Below are positions 8,384 through 16,611 of a stretch of 24,382 bases of DNA, piece after piece. Positions within the stretch are counted from its first letter, which is position 1, and each line of letters opens with the position of its first letter. The notes under the pieces were generated by a model. The model searched no databases. It worked only from the letters and a program-made list of their open reading frames with translations, and had not been told where the DNA came from. The stretch lies in contig NZ_JNZA01000065.1 of NCBI RefSeq assembly GCF_000717345.1, forward strand, positions 1 to 24,382. Direction: 5' to 3'. Source of the stretch: Streptomyces lydicus (GTDB lineage: Bacteria > Actinomycetota > Actinomycetes > Streptomycetales > Streptomycetaceae). The translations under genes were made by a program, and so were the position numbers.

Positions 8384-8658
8384 GCCGTCCTCCGTTCGGT
8401 GCACCGGCCGGGCGCGGCGGCGAGCAGGAAGTCGGCCTGGCCGGCCTTCGCTCCCTCGATGAAGCTCACCATCTCGCCGTGGGTGTAGATCAGCGCCGGG
8501 CCGTCCGGGTCGGTCGACTGGCGCAGCGCGACCCGGCCGTCCCCCAGCCGCATGGCCTCGACGCACTCGCCGCCGTTTCCGCCGCTCCACGGTTTGTGCC
8601 AGCCCTCGGTGCCCAGCTCCTTGGCGGGCATGCCGTTGTAGATGCGTATGCGATCCAT
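8380..8658 (-). CDS. DUF397 small protein
   Basis: 92 residues from the ATG at 8658. Upstream is AAGGAGA inside the end of the XRE gene, at a rather long 12-13 nt spacing. Core DUF397 features are visible: WHKPWSGGNGGECVEAM, then VALRQSTDPDGPALIY, then EMVSFIEGAKAGQADFL. In Streptomyces such proteins are encoded beside an XRE-DUF5753 regulator and act as its partner or antagonist in developmental control (the WhiJ-like and BldB-associated groups). The gene starts 7 nt after the XRE stop codon and its own stop overlaps the methyltransferase start, so the three form one operon. Confidence 0.85.
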   Translation of the reverse strand: MDRIRIYNGMPAKELGTEGWHKPWSGGNGGECVEAMRLGDGRVALRQSTDPDGPALIYTHGEMVSFIEGAKAGQADFLLAAAPGRCTERRTA

Positions 8659-8665
8659 GGGGGGT

Positions 8666-9532
8666 TCAGATCTCCTTGCGAAAGCCACCCAGAATGGCCT
8701 CGGTGGTGTGTGCCGGCGCGGCCTGCGCACACATCCGGTCCAGGGCCTCCAGGAACTGCGAGACGTCGTTGCGCTGGTCGAAGTACACGGCTCCGACGAG
8801 GCTTTCCGCGTAAGCGATGTCCGGGAGTTCCGGGATCGGGAAGCGGAAGATGTGGAAGGGGCCGTACATGGCGGGGTGCGGACCGGCGGCGAACGGCATG
8901 ATCTGTAGCCGCACGTTCGGCAGCGCGGTGGCCTCCATGAGCCGGGTGACCTGATCGCGCATCACCTTGGGCCCGCCGATCGGGCGCCGCAGGACGGTCT
9001 CGTCCATGACCACCCACAGCATCGGCGCGTTGTCGCGGGTCAGCAAGGACTGCCGCTCCATGCGCAGCGCGACGATGCGGTCGACGTCGGCCCCGGAGGC
9101 GTGCGGCATCCCCGCCCTCAGCACCGCGGTGGCGTACCCCTCGGTCTGCAGCAGGCCGGGGATGTAGTGCGGCTGGTAGGCGCGGATGAGGTTGGCCTCG
9201 CCCTCCAGGCTGACGAAGGCGCTGAACCACTCGGGCAGCACATCGCGGAAGCGGTGCCACCACCCGGGCTTGTTGGCCTCGCGGGCCAGCGAGAGGAAGC
9301 CCTCGATCTCCTCCTCGTCGACGACGCCGTAGGTGGCCAACAGCTTCTCGACGTAGGGGAGTTTGAGTCCCACCTCGGCCTTTTCCATGCGCCGAATCGT
9401 GGCGTGGGTCACATCGAGGGCCGCCGCGGCCTGTTCGAAGGAGAGTCCCGCCTTCTCGCGCAGGTCCTGCAGTCGCTTGCCCAGCACCACCCGCAGGACG
9501 GTCGGCGCACCTGCCGACCGTGGGTCCGCCAC
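8666..9532 (-). CDS. XRE-family transcriptional regulator with DUF5753 domain
   Basis: 288 residues from a GTG at 9532, with GGAGG nine bases upstream. The N-terminal helix-turn-helix is at about residues 13-69 (LGKRLQDLREKAGLSFEQAA, then VTHATIRRMEKAEVGLK). The remainder is a DUF5753 domain, with WWHRFRDVLPEWFSAFVSLE, the typical YQPHYIPGLLQTEGYA, and later LRLQIMPF-like and ESLVGAVYF segments. Proteins of this Scr1/WhiJ type bind DNA and work with a DUF397 partner. The divergent anti-sigma-like ATPase gene and a 15-bp palindrome (9612-9626) in the shared promoter region suggest that it controls both directions, including itself. That control is an inference from layout. Confidence 0.9.
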   Translation of the reverse strand: MADPRSAGAPTVLRVVLGKRLQDLREKAGLSFEQAAAALDVTHATIRRMEKAEVGLKLPYVEKLLATYGVVDEEEIEGFLSLAREANKPGWWHRFRDVLPEWFSAFVSLEGEANLIRAYQPHYIPGLLQTEGYATAVLRAGMPHASGADVDRIVALRMERQSLLTRDNAPMLWVVMDETVLRRPIGGPKVMRDQVTRLMEATALPNVRLQIMPFAAGPHPAMYGPFHIFRFPIPELPDIAYAESLVGAVYFDQRNDVSQFLEALDRMCAQAAPAHTTEAILGGFRKEI

Positions 9533-9611
9533 GTTCGATCGCCTCCAACTGACTTCAGTGTTCAGCAGTGTGTCATGCCGTCAGCACGAACGAACAGACT
9601 GCACTTACGAT

Positions 9612-9626
9612 TCTGCAAATTGCAGA
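9612..9626. promoter_or_regulatory. 15-bp palindrome, candidate operator for the XRE regulator
   Basis: TCTGCAA (9612-9618), a central A, then TTGCAGA (9620-9626): a perfect 7-bp inverted repeat in an unusually AT-rich patch. It lies in the 101-nt gap between the divergent XRE and ATPase genes, about 80 nt from the XRE start and 8 nt from the earliest possible ATPase start. Size and symmetry suit a dimeric helix-turn-helix protein. Confidence 0.5.
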
Positions 9627-9633
9627 GTGATCC

Positions 9634-10134
9634 TTGCCATCGGTGACCAACATCGCACATAGTTACGTCGTGGCTTCCCCCAACAACGCTCCCTCGTTAG
9701 GGCGCTGCGGCGGCTTTGTCGCCCAGTACCCGCAGGACGCGTTCCACTTGCCGGCGCGCTCGACGTCCGTCGCCGAGGCACGCAGACGCGTCAGCGCGCT
9801 GCTGTGCGAGTGGGGCGCGGATCAACAAGTCCGCGACGATGTGGAGTTGGTGGTCTCCGAGGTGTTCACCAACGCGGTGCGGCACACCGACAGCGAGAAG
9901 ATCGGCTGCGAGGTCGCCCTCGTCGGGGCGCACATACGCATAGAGATCACGGACGAGGGCGGACCGGGCGCTTCGGCTCCGCACGTCCAGCCCGGCAGCG
10001 TGGACAAGGAGTGCGGACGGGGCCTGTTCCTCGTCGGCGCGCTGTCCGACGGCTGGGGCTCGCGCCCCACCGGCAACGGCCGGGGCCGGGTGGTCTGGGC
10101 CGACCTGCCGTACACCGGCACCGCCACGCACTGA
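9634..10134 (+). CDS. Anti-sigma-factor-like ATP-binding protein (RsbW/SpoIIAB type HATPase)
   Basis: Up to 166 residues. The start is uncertain: TTG 9634, GTG 9643 and GTG 9670 are all in frame and none has a strong ribosome site. The conserved domain begins near FHLPARSTSVAEARR. The GHKL ATPase boxes are the N-box DDVELVVSEVFTNAVRHT, the G1 box ITDEGGPG and the G2 box ECGRGLFLVGALSDGWG. The protein has only this kinase-like domain, as in RsbW-type serine kinases that bind sigma factors or phosphorylate anti-anti-sigma proteins. No sigma or STAS gene is adjacent, so its partner lies elsewhere. Such ATPases often sit beside XRE/DUF397 pairs in Streptomyces, which supports a common regulatory module. 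Confidence 0.85.
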   Translation: MPSVTNIAHSYVVASPNNAPSLGRCGGFVAQYPQDAFHLPARSTSVAEARRRVSALLCEWGADQQVRDDVELVVSEVFTNAVRHTDSEKIGCEVALVGAHIRIEITDEGGPGASAPHVQPGSVDKECGRGLFLVGALSDGWGSRPTGNGRGRVVWADLPYTGTATH

Positions 10135-10168
10135 GGCCCCGCTCCGCCACCGGCGGAATCGGGGCCTC
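10133..10168. terminator. Strong two-part hairpin terminator
   Basis: GAGGCCCCG (10133-10141) pairs with CGGGGCCTC (10160-10168), and inside the loop TCCGCC (10143-10148) pairs with GGCGGA (10152-10157). The outer stem begins in the stop codon of the ATPase gene. It lies between two converging genes and probably ends transcription of the ATPase gene, possibly of both. Confidence 0.75.
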
Positions 10169-10225
10169 CGTCATGCCTCGGGGCCTTCCCGCCCCGCCCT
10201 GCCTGCGTACCGCAGCGGCCGCGTC

Positions 10226-11068
10226 CTACAGCGGCAGCAGATCGGGCCGCTTGGGCTCGACGTGGTCACCGGAGGACTCACCGCGCAGCCGGCGCCCGAT
10301 CCACGGGACGAGGTGCTCCCGCGCCCAGTGGATGTTGTCCCGCCGCGCGTCGGCGGCCGAACGCTCCGTCTCCGGGGGCCAGGGCTGGTCCGGATCGGCC
10401 GGCACCCGCAGGCCGAGCACCTGCGCCGCGCGCAGCGCCACCCGGGTGTGGCCGTCGGGCGACAGATGCAGCCGGTCGTCGCTCCACGCCCGCCGGTCCT
10501 GCACCGACTTCAGCGACCACAGGTCCAGGACCGGGCAGTCGTGCCGGTCCGCGATGGCCCGGACGTGTGCGGTGTACGTCGCGATCTTGCCCCGCAGATG
10601 CCGCAGCACGGGGATACCGCGGGTGTCGAAGCCCGTACAGAGCAGGACCGCGCCGACCGAGGTGCGCAGATCGGCGACCGCCGCCTCGTAGCGCTCGGCG
10701 ACCGCGTCCGGGTCGGAGCCCGGCCGCAGGATGTCGTTCCCGCCGGCACAGAACGTCACGAGCGCGGGCGCGAGGGCCTTGGCCCGGGGCACCTGCTCCT
10801 CGACGATCTGGTCCAGCAACCTCCCCCTGACGGCGAGGTTCGCATAGCGGAAATCCCCCTCCGCCTGCTGGTCCGAGAGCAGCACCGCGAGGCGGTCCGC
10901 CCAACCGATGTACACCCCGTCAGGGCCGGGATCCCCGACCCCCTCCGTAAAGCTGTCCCCGACGGCTGCGTACGACCCGATGGCGCCATGGGCGCCCTTG
11001 ATGATGTCTTTCGACTCATCTGCAGCGCTCCTGGCGCCGCTGCTGATGTTCTTCGAATCGTCTGCCAC
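10226..11068 (-). CDS. SGNH/GDSL-family hydrolase
   Basis: 280 residues if translation starts at the GTG at 11068. No good ribosome site is seen there, so the start is uncertain. The SGNH blocks are complete: GDSFTEG with nucleophile Ser39, ANLAVRG (block II, Gly82), GGND with Asn111, and DDRLHLS giving the Asp198-x-x-His201 pair. The enzyme should be a serine esterase or lipase, and no signal peptide is seen, so it is probably cytoplasmic. The residues before the catalytic domain are odd: residues 2-15 (ADDSKNISSGARSA) and 16-29 (ADESKDIIKGAHGA) are two copies of one 14-residue unit. The gene stands alone, with a convergent terminator downstream. Confidence 0.87.
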   Translation of the reverse strand: MADDSKNISSGARSAADESKDIIKGAHGAIGSYAAVGDSFTEGVGDPGPDGVYIGWADRLAVLLSDQQAEGDFRYANLAVRGRLLDQIVEEQVPRAKALAPALVTFCAGGNDILRPGSDPDAVAERYEAAVADLRTSVGAVLLCTGFDTRGIPVLRHLRGKIATYTAHVRAIADRHDCPVLDLWSLKSVQDRRAWSDDRLHLSPDGHTRVALRAAQVLGLRVPADPDQPWPPETERSAADARRDNIHWAREHLVPWIGRRLRGESSGDHVEPKRPDLLPL

Positions 11069-11331
11069 GTCAGGACATACTTCACCTTGATAAGTGACCT
11101 ACGCCACCGTAACCAGGGGTTGACGAGGAGTGATTAATGCCACCAGGTCAAATTCTGCTCAAGTTGGAATAATGATTGCGCAGATACTGCCGCCCGAGCG
11201 CCGCAACACGCTTCCCCACGCCTCCATTGCGGCCTGATTGTCTATTGCATCAATGTCGTATCGTCGACAGGTGCGCCGCCTCGCCGACAAGGAGCGTCGG
11301 CGGCCGCCAGAGCCGACACGAAGGAGTGCCC
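11069..11331. promoter_or_regulatory. Divergent intergenic region between SGNH hydrolase and phosphatase genes
   Basis: 263 nt, clearly less GC-rich than its surroundings around 11080-11180 and 11235-11265, as expected for promoters. No -35/-10 pair matches well; TTGTCT (11238-11243) and TATCGT (11259-11264) are only 15 nt apart. It contains an 11-codon mini-ORF (11137-11172) listed separately. Confidence 0.4.
11137..11172 (+). other. Possible 11-codon leader ORF upstream of the phosphatase
   Basis: GAGGAG (11125-11130) precedes an ATG at 11137 that opens MPPGQILLKLE and stops at TAA. It lies in the AT-rich patch 160 nt upstream of the phosphatase start. It could be chance; the ribosome site and stop are its only support. 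Confidence 0.2.
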
Positions 11332-12138
11332 GTGACGCAGACGCCGCAGGTCCCCCAGGCCCAGCCGGAGCTCGCGGAGGTCCGCAACTTCCGTGACGTC
11401 GGCGGACTGCCGACCGTGGACGGGCGTCGCGTACGGGAGGGCCGGCTCTACCGCAGCGGCCACCTCGCCCATGCCACGGAAGAGGACGCGGCGTTTCTGG
11501 CCACGCTCGGGCTGCACACCGTCTTCGACTTCCGCAACGCCGCGGACATCAAGCTGGAGGGCCCCGACGTCGCGCTGCCGGGCGTGCGCAATGTCAACAT
11601 CCCGCTCACCGACCCGGCCGACGGTGCCGAGTTCTGGACGATGGTGCGCGACGGCGAGCTCGACCAGCTGCGCTCCGCGCTCGGTGACGGCAAGGCCGCG
11701 GCCCGTATGGCCCTGACCTACCGCCACATCATCACCACACGCACCGCGGACCACAGCCGGGTGCTGCACGACCTCGCCGACGACAGCGTTCCCGCACTGA
11801 TGCACTGCGCGGCCGGCAAGGACCGCGCGGGCCTGTCGGTGGCGGTGACCCTGCTGGCGGTCGGGGTGGAGCGCGACGCCATCGAGGCGGACTACCTCAA
11901 GTCCAACGACCCGCACCGCCGCTACAAGATCCGCCGCTCGGACAACTCGGCGGTCGGGATGTCGCCGGAGGTCATGGAGCTGCTCTCGCCACTGTTCGGG
12001 GCGCACGCCGACTACCTCACGGCCGCCTACGACGCGATCGAGCAGAGCTGGGGCTCCACGGAGAAGTACCTCACCGAGGGCCTGAAGCTGTCGCCCGAAA
12101 CCCGCGAGCGGCTGCGGGACCGGCTGCTGGAGGGCTGA
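11332..12138 (+). CDS. Tyrosine-protein phosphatase family protein (Y_phosphatase3 type)
   Basis: 268 residues from a GTG at 11332 with AAGGAG five bases upstream. A frame open from 11176 has no ribosome site and an unlikely N-terminus. The protein begins with the family opening VRNFRDVGGLPT and GRLYRSGHLAHAT. The phosphatase loop HCAAGKDRAG has nucleophile Cys159 and Arg165, giving the CX5R motif. The rest is helical, and there is no signal peptide or membrane segment. Relatives include MptpB-like and other atypical actinobacterial phosphatases that act on phosphotyrosine and sometimes phosphoinositides. The Lys in the loop (AAGKDR) is characteristic of that lipid/tyrosine dual-type group. 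It is monocistronic and convergent with the hopanoid operon. Confidence 0.88.
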   Translation: MTQTPQVPQAQPELAEVRNFRDVGGLPTVDGRRVREGRLYRSGHLAHATEEDAAFLATLGLHTVFDFRNAADIKLEGPDVALPGVRNVNIPLTDPADGAEFWTMVRDGELDQLRSALGDGKAAARMALTYRHIITTRTADHSRVLHDLADDSVPALMHCAAGKDRAGLSVAVTLLAVGVERDAIEADYLKSNDPHRRYKIRRSDNSAVGMSPEVMELLSPLFGAHADYLTAAYDAIEQSWGSTEKYLTEGLKLSPETRERLRDRLLEG

Positions 12139-12147
12139 CGCCGGGAC

Positions 12148-12191
12148 GGGCCGCACCCCGCGGCCCCGCGGCACGCCCGTGGGGGCCGCGG
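12148..12191. terminator. Overlapping hairpins ending the phosphatase gene and the hopanoid operon
   Basis: Two alternative stems share bases. GGGCCGC/GCGGCCC is at 12148-12154 and 12160-12166. A stronger 10-bp stem pairs 12158-12167 with 12182-12191, with a nested CACG/CGTG pair in its loop. They lie between the converging stop codons and are placed to terminate in both directions. Confidence 0.65.
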
Positions 12192-12235
12192 CCCGGCGGC
12201 CACCACGCCCGACGGCCGGCGCCCTCCCGCGCCTC

Positions 12236-13618
12236 TCAGTGGGTCTGCAGGGCCTGCTTCACCAGGGTTCGCCCGAAGTCCCACATCAGGCCGCCGCCCC
12301 CGTGGGCGTCGTCCATGACAGCTGTGAACGCCTCGACGAAACGGTCCACCTCCCGTTCGCCGATGATCAGCGGCGGAATCAGCTTGATGACCTCCAGATG
12401 GTCGCCCGAGACCTGGGTCAGGATGCGGTGCCGCTGCAACAGCGGGACCACCACCATCTGGGCGAACAGCCCCTTGCGGGCCGCCTGGAGCATCGTCCAG
12501 CGGCTGCGCAGGCCGAGCGACTTGGGGCGGCCGAACTCGATGCCGATCATCAGGCCGCGGCCCCGGACGTCGTGCAGCAGCTCGTAGCGGTCGACCAGCG
12601 CGGCGAGGCGGGAGCGCAGCAGGTCGCCGGTGTGCCGGGCGTGGGCGACGGTCTCCTCGTCCTCCATGACCGTGAGCACCGCGAGGCCGGCGGCCATCGC
12701 CTGGGCGTTGGCACCGAAGCTGGCGGAGTGCACCAGCACCCGGTCCATGGACGAGTAGACCTTCTTGAAGATCCAGTCCTTGCCGAGGGTCGCACCGACC
12801 GGGACGTAGCCGCCGGACAGGGCCTTGGCCACGCACACCAGGTCCGGTTCGACGCCCTCCTCGTGCTGGTAGGCGAAGAAGTCACCGGTGCGGCCGAGCC
12901 CGGTCTGCACCTCGTCGGCGATCAGCAGGGCCTTGTGCCGGTGCAGCAACTCCTGTGCGGCGCGCAGGAATCCGGGCGGAGTGGGGTGCACGCCCTTGCC
13001 CTGGATCGGCTCGACCACGAAGCCCGCCACGTCGCCGCGCCTCACCTCCCGCTCCAGCGCGGCCAGGTCGCCCAGCTCGATCGCGGTGTCCGGCAGCAGC
13101 GGGGCGAAGCCGTCGCGGAACCCGTCCTCGCCGTTGACGGAGAGCGAGCCGGTGGTCAGGCCGTGGAAGGCGTGGGTGCAGTAGACGATGCGTGGTCTGC
13201 CGGTGGCGTAGCGGGCGAACTTCAGGGCGGTCTCGACGGCCTCGGTGCCGCTGTTGCCGAAGAACACCCGGTCCAGGTGCGGCGCGTGGCCGAGCAGCTT
13301 CTCGGCGAGCAGCCCGGGCAGCGGCTGGCAGTCGAAGCGGGTGAGGTCGGCGAGACCGGCGTCCAGGACGTCGTGCAGCGCCTGCCGTACGACGGGGTGG
13401 TGCCGGCCGAGCCCCATCACCCCGAACCCGGCGAGCATGTCCAGGTAGTCCCGGCCGTCGCGGTCCCAGAAGTAGGCGCCCTCGGCCCGGTCGTAGACCT
13501 TGTCGAAGCCGATGGTGTGCAGCATCCGGGGCAGCTGGTGGTTCAGATGGCGGGCGTGCAGGTCGTAGCGCTCGTCACCGCGCTCGGCGAGCAGCCTGGC
13601 CAGGTCGAATCCGGTCAC
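12236..13618 (-). CDS. hpnO: Class III aminotransferase, hopanoid side chain (HpnO)
   Basis: 460 residues from a GTG at 13618 that overlaps the dxs stop codon (GTGA). Class III PLP features are GNSGTEA (121-127, phosphate binding), YCTHAFHG, the cofactor-contacting DEVQTG (Asp235) and the Schiff-base lysine Lys265 in [15 protein letters not shown]. By family and position it transfers an amino group to the oxidised ribosylhopane intermediate, forming aminobacteriohopanetriol, the C35 hopanoid known from Streptomyces. The close paralogue group is ornithine/acetylornithine aminotransferase. The location at the end of a hopanoid operon after dxs decides the call. It is the last gene before the terminator. 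Confidence 0.88.
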   Translation of the reverse strand: MTGFDLARLLAERGDERYDLHARHLNHQLPRMLHTIGFDKVYDRAEGAYFWDRDGRDYLDMLAGFGVMGLGRHHPVVRQALHDVLDAGLADLTRFDCQPLPGLLAEKLLGHAPHLDRVFFGNSGTEAVETALKFARYATGRPRIVYCTHAFHGLTTGSLSVNGEDGFRDGFAPLLPDTAIELGDLAALEREVRRGDVAGFVVEPIQGKGVHPTPPGFLRAAQELLHRHKALLIADEVQTGLGRTGDFFAYQHEEGVEPDLVCVAKALSGGYVPVGATLGKDWIFKKVYSSMDRVLVHSASFGANAQAMAAGLAVLTVMEDEETVAHARHTGDLLRSRLAALVDRYELLHDVRGRGLMIGIEFGRPKSLGLRSRWTMLQAARKGLFAQMVVVPLLQRHRILTQVSGDHLEVIKLIPPLIIGEREVDRFVEAFTAVMDDAHGGGGLMWDFGRTLVKQALQTH

Positions 13619-15495
13619 GAGAGGCTCTCCTTACGGGCCAGCGCGGCACTGATCCGGCCGGCGATCTCGGCCGGCGTCAGCCCGAGGTCGGCCAGCAGCT
13701 CACCACGTTTGGCGTGCGGCAGGAACTGCTCGGGGATGCCGAAGGTGCGCAGCGGCACATCGACGCGCGCGTCCCGCAGCGCCTGCCCGACCGCCCAGCC
13801 GACGCCCCCGCTGACGCTGTTGTCCTCGACGACGGCCACCATGGCGTACCGCGCGGCGAGCTCGGGGACGGCGGCGTCGACCGGCTTGACCCAGCGGGGG
13901 TCGATGACGGTCGCGTCGAGTCCGCGCGCCGCGAGCAGCTCGGCCACCCGCAGACACACCGGCGCCATCACGCCGACCGCGATCAGCAGCACGTCCGGGT
14001 GCGGGGCGCGGTGCAGGACGTCGACGCCGCCGATCCGGTCGAGGGCCGGCACGGGATCGTCCACCGACGCCTTGGGGAAGCGCAGCACGGTCGGTGCGTC
14101 GGTCACGTCCAGCGCCTCCCGCAGCTGGGCGCGGAGCTGGTCGGCGTCGCGCGGTGCGGCGATCCGCAGGCCGGGGACGACGCCCAGCACCGAGAGGTCC
14201 CACATACCGTTGTGCGAGGCGCCGTCGGTGCCGGTGACCCCGGCCCGGTCGAGGACGAAGGTCACCCCGCACTTGTGCAGCGCGACGTCCATCAGGACCT
14301 GGTCGACGGCGCGGTTGAGGAAGGTGGCGTAGACCGCGACGACCGGGTGCAGGCCGCCGGTGGCCAGTCCGGCCGCGGTGACCACCGCGTGCTGTTCGGC
14401 GATCCCCACGTCCCACACCCGGTCCGGGTACGCCTCGGCGAACTTCCCCAGGCCGACCGGCCGCAGCATCGCCGCGGTGAGGGCGACGACGTCCGCGCGC
14501 TCGGCGCCGATGCGCACCATTTCGTCGCCGAAGACGGATGTCCACGAGGGCGCGCCGGGCGGGGTGACGGGTGCGCAGGTCAGCGGGTCCATCACGCCGA
14601 CGGTGTGGAAGTGGTCCGCCTCGTCCTCCAGGGCGGGCGGGTAGCCGCGGCCCTTCTCGGTCAGGCAGTGCACCAGCACGGGCCCGTGGAAGCCGGCCGC
14701 GCGGCGCAGCGCCGACTCGACGGCGGCGATGTCGTGCCCGTCGATCGGGCCGACGTACTTCAGGCCCAGGTCCTCGAACATGCCCTGCGGGGCGAAGGCG
14801 TCCTTGAAGCCCTTCTTGGCGCCGTGCAGGGATTCGTAGAGGGGTTTGCCGACGACGGGGGTGCGCTCCAGCACGTCCTTGCCCCAGGCCAGGAACTTCT
14901 CGTAGCCGTCGGTGGTGCGCAGGGTGGCGAGGTGGTTGGCCAGGCCGCCGATGGTGGGCGCGTAGGAGCGCTCGTTGTCGTTGACGACGATGATCAGCGG
15001 GCGGTCCTTGGCGGCGGCGATGTTGTTGAGCGCCTCCCAGGCCATTCCGCCGGTCAGCGCGCCGTCACCGATGACGGCGACGACGTGGTCGTCCTTGCCG
15101 CGCACCTGGCTCGCCTTGGCCAGACCGTCGGCCCAGCTCAGCACCGTCGAGGCATGGCTGTTCTCGATGACGTCGTGCGCCGACTCCGCCCGCGAGGGGT
15201 AGCCGGACAGCCCGCCCTTGGCCCGCAGCTTGGAGAAGTCCTGACGGCCGGTCAGGAGTTTGTGCACGTACGACTGGTGGCCGGTGTCCCACAGGATGCG
15301 GTCGGCAGGTGAGTCGAAGACCCGGTGCAGGGCGATGGTCAGCTCGACCACGCCCAGGTTGGGGCCCAGATGGCCGCCGGTGCGGGCGACGGCCTGGATG
15401 AGGAAGTGCCGGATCTCCTCGGCGAGTTCGGGCAGGCGGCCCTCGGGGAGCGCCTTGAGGTCGCGCGGTTCCCGGATCTGTTCCAGCAGGGTCAT
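13615..15495 (-). CDS. dxs: 1-deoxy-D-xylulose-5-phosphate synthase (hopanoid-operon copy)
   Basis: 626 residues from the ATG at 15495, with a GAGGGGGA ribosome site. An upstream in-frame extension is not DXS-like. It joins pyruvate and glyceraldehyde 3-phosphate, using thiamine diphosphate, to give DXP, the first step of the MEP pathway. Family marks are GGHLGPNLG with His42, the thiamine/Mg motif GDGALTGG to NDNE (143-175), IDGHD near 251, IAEQHAVV with catalytic Glu367, and [15 protein letters not shown]. The segment [12 protein letters not shown] (341-352) departs from the common AAMP-type wording at this site. It is probably a second dxs dedicated to hopanoid supply. Its stop overlaps hpnO, and an 85-nt gap with a strong stem-loop separates it from hpnH. 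Confidence 0.93.
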   Translation of the reverse strand: MTLLEQIREPRDLKALPEGRLPELAEEIRHFLIQAVARTGGHLGPNLGVVELTIALHRVFDSPADRILWDTGHQSYVHKLLTGRQDFSKLRAKGGLSGYPSRAESAHDVIENSHASTVLSWADGLAKASQVRGKDDHVVAVIGDGALTGGMAWEALNNIAAAKDRPLIIVVNDNERSYAPTIGGLANHLATLRTTDGYEKFLAWGKDVLERTPVVGKPLYESLHGAKKGFKDAFAPQGMFEDLGLKYVGPIDGHDIAAVESALRRAAGFHGPVLVHCLTEKGRGYPPALEDEADHFHTVGVMDPLTCAPVTPPGAPSWTSVFGDEMVRIGAERADVVALTAAMLRPVGLGKFAEAYPDRVWDVGIAEQHAVVTAAGLATGGLHPVVAVYATFLNRAVDQVLMDVALHKCGVTFVLDRAGVTGTDGASHNGMWDLSVLGVVPGLRIAAPRDADQLRAQLREALDVTDAPTVLRFPKASVDDPVPALDRIGGVDVLHRAPHPDVLLIAVGVMAPVCLRVAELLAARGLDATVIDPRWVKPVDAAVPELAARYAMVAVVEDNSVSGGVGWAVGQALRDARVDVPLRTFGIPEQFLPHAKRGELLADLGLTPAEIAGRISAALARKESLS

Positions 15496-15535
15496 GTGCG
15501 GTCGGTCCCCCTCTGTGGTTCGGCTGACCGTGGCT

Positions 15536-15567
15536 GCCGGGGAGCCCCTGGCGGCGGGCTCCCCGGC
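15536..15567 (-). other. Intercistronic 12-bp perfect stem-loop between hpnH and dxs
   Basis: Bases 15536-15547 pair perfectly with 15556-15567 around an 8-nt loop. The stem is almost all G-C and falls between the hpnH stop (15581) and the dxs start (15495). No T-run follows. It may attenuate readthrough into dxs and hpnO, or protect the 3' end of an upstream mRNA segment. Confidence 0.7.
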
Positions 15568-15580
15568 TGTCCTCAACGGC

Positions 15581-16606
15581 TCATCCGCGGTTCCCCGCGA
15601 CGGTCTCCCTGGCGGCGCGGAGGGATTCCTTGAGGGACCCCATGGTGGCCAGGACGGCGGTGGGCTCGTAGCCGCAGTGCGCCATGCAGTTGGCGCAGCG
15701 GGGGTCCTTGCCGCGGCCGTACTTGTCCCAGTCGGTCTCCTCGATGAGTTCCCGGTACGTGGGGACGTAGCCGTCGCTCATCAGGTAGCACGGGCGCTGC
15801 CAGCCGAACAGCGAGTAGTTGGGGATCGCCCAGGCCGTGCACGGGAAGTCCGCCTTGCCCTCCAGGAAGTCCAGGAAGAGCGGGCTGTGGTTGAGCCGCC
15901 AGCGGCGCCGGTTGCCGCCGGCGAACGCCTTCCGGAACAGCTCCCGGGTCTGCTCGACGCCCAGGAAGTGCTCCTGGTCGGGGGCCTTCTCGTAGGCGTA
16001 GGCGGGCGACAGCATCATCTCGTCGACCTGGAGGTCGTCATTGAGGAAGTTGAGGACCTCGATGATGGTCTGCGGGGTGTCGGTGTTGAAGAACGTGGAG
16101 TTGGTGGTGACCCGGAAGCCGCGCCGCTTGGCCTCCTTGATCGCCGCCACCGCCTCGTCGAAAACGCCTTCCTTCGCGACGGATTCGTCGTGCCGCTCGC
16201 GCATTCCGTCGATGTGCACCGCGAACGCGAAATACGGCGAGGGGGTGAACCTGTCCATCTTCTTGCGCAGCAGCATCGCATTGGTGCACAGGAAGACGTA
16301 TTTCCGCTTCGCCACCAACTGCCGCACGATCTCGTCGATCTGCGGGTGCATCAACGGTTCGCCACCGGCGATGGAGACCATCGGCGCCCCGGACTCCAGC
16401 ACCGCCCCGACCGCCTGCGCCACCGGCATCCGCTGTTTGAGCACGCCCGCCGGGTGCTGGATCTTCCCGCAGCCCTCACATTTCAGGTTGCACGCGAAGA
16501 GCGGTTCCAGCTCGACGATGAGCGGGAACTTCTCGCGCCGGCGAATCAACTTCTGTTCAAAGAGATAGGTCCCGACCCGAATGGACTGACGGAGCGGCAT
16601 GGCCAT
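15581..16606 (-). CDS. hpnH: Adenosyl-hopene transferase HpnH (radical SAM)
   Basis: 341 residues from the ATG at 16606, with GGAGGTGAG six bases upstream inside the end of hpnG. The [4Fe-4S]-binding radical SAM triad CNLKCEGC has Cys39, Cys43 and Cys46. [12 protein letters not shown] is the SAM-contacting GGE motif. A C-terminal Cys cluster is visible in CYLMSDGY and [12 protein letters not shown], which is normal for HpnH. The enzyme couples the 5'-deoxyadenosyl radical to the hopene double bond, giving adenosylhopane, the first side-chain step. Only 5 nt separate it from hpnG, so the two are translated together. Wording such as [17 protein letters not shown] is very close to what I know of HpnH proteins. 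Confidence 0.95.
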   Translation of the reverse strand: MAMPLRQSIRVGTYLFEQKLIRRREKFPLIVELEPLFACNLKCEGCGKIQHPAGVLKQRMPVAQAVGAVLESGAPMVSIAGGEPLMHPQIDEIVRQLVAKRKYVFLCTNAMLLRKKMDRFTPSPYFAFAVHIDGMRERHDESVAKEGVFDEAVAAIKEAKRRGFRVTTNSTFFNTDTPQTIIEVLNFLNDDLQVDEMMLSPAYAYEKAPDQEHFLGVEQTRELFRKAFAGGNRRRWRLNHSPLFLDFLEGKADFPCTAWAIPNYSLFGWQRPCYLMSDGYVPTYRELIEETDWDKYGRGKDPRCANCMAHCGYEPTAVLATMGSLKESLRAARETVAGNRG

Positions 16607-16611
16607 CTGGC

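Noticed and set aside
12179..14332. Long plus-strand frames opposite hpnO, dxs and shc (12179-14332, 13714-15312, 16992-19553)
   Set aside because: They are antisense to genes with complete catalytic motifs, have no family features themselves and no promoters or ribosome sites that stand out.
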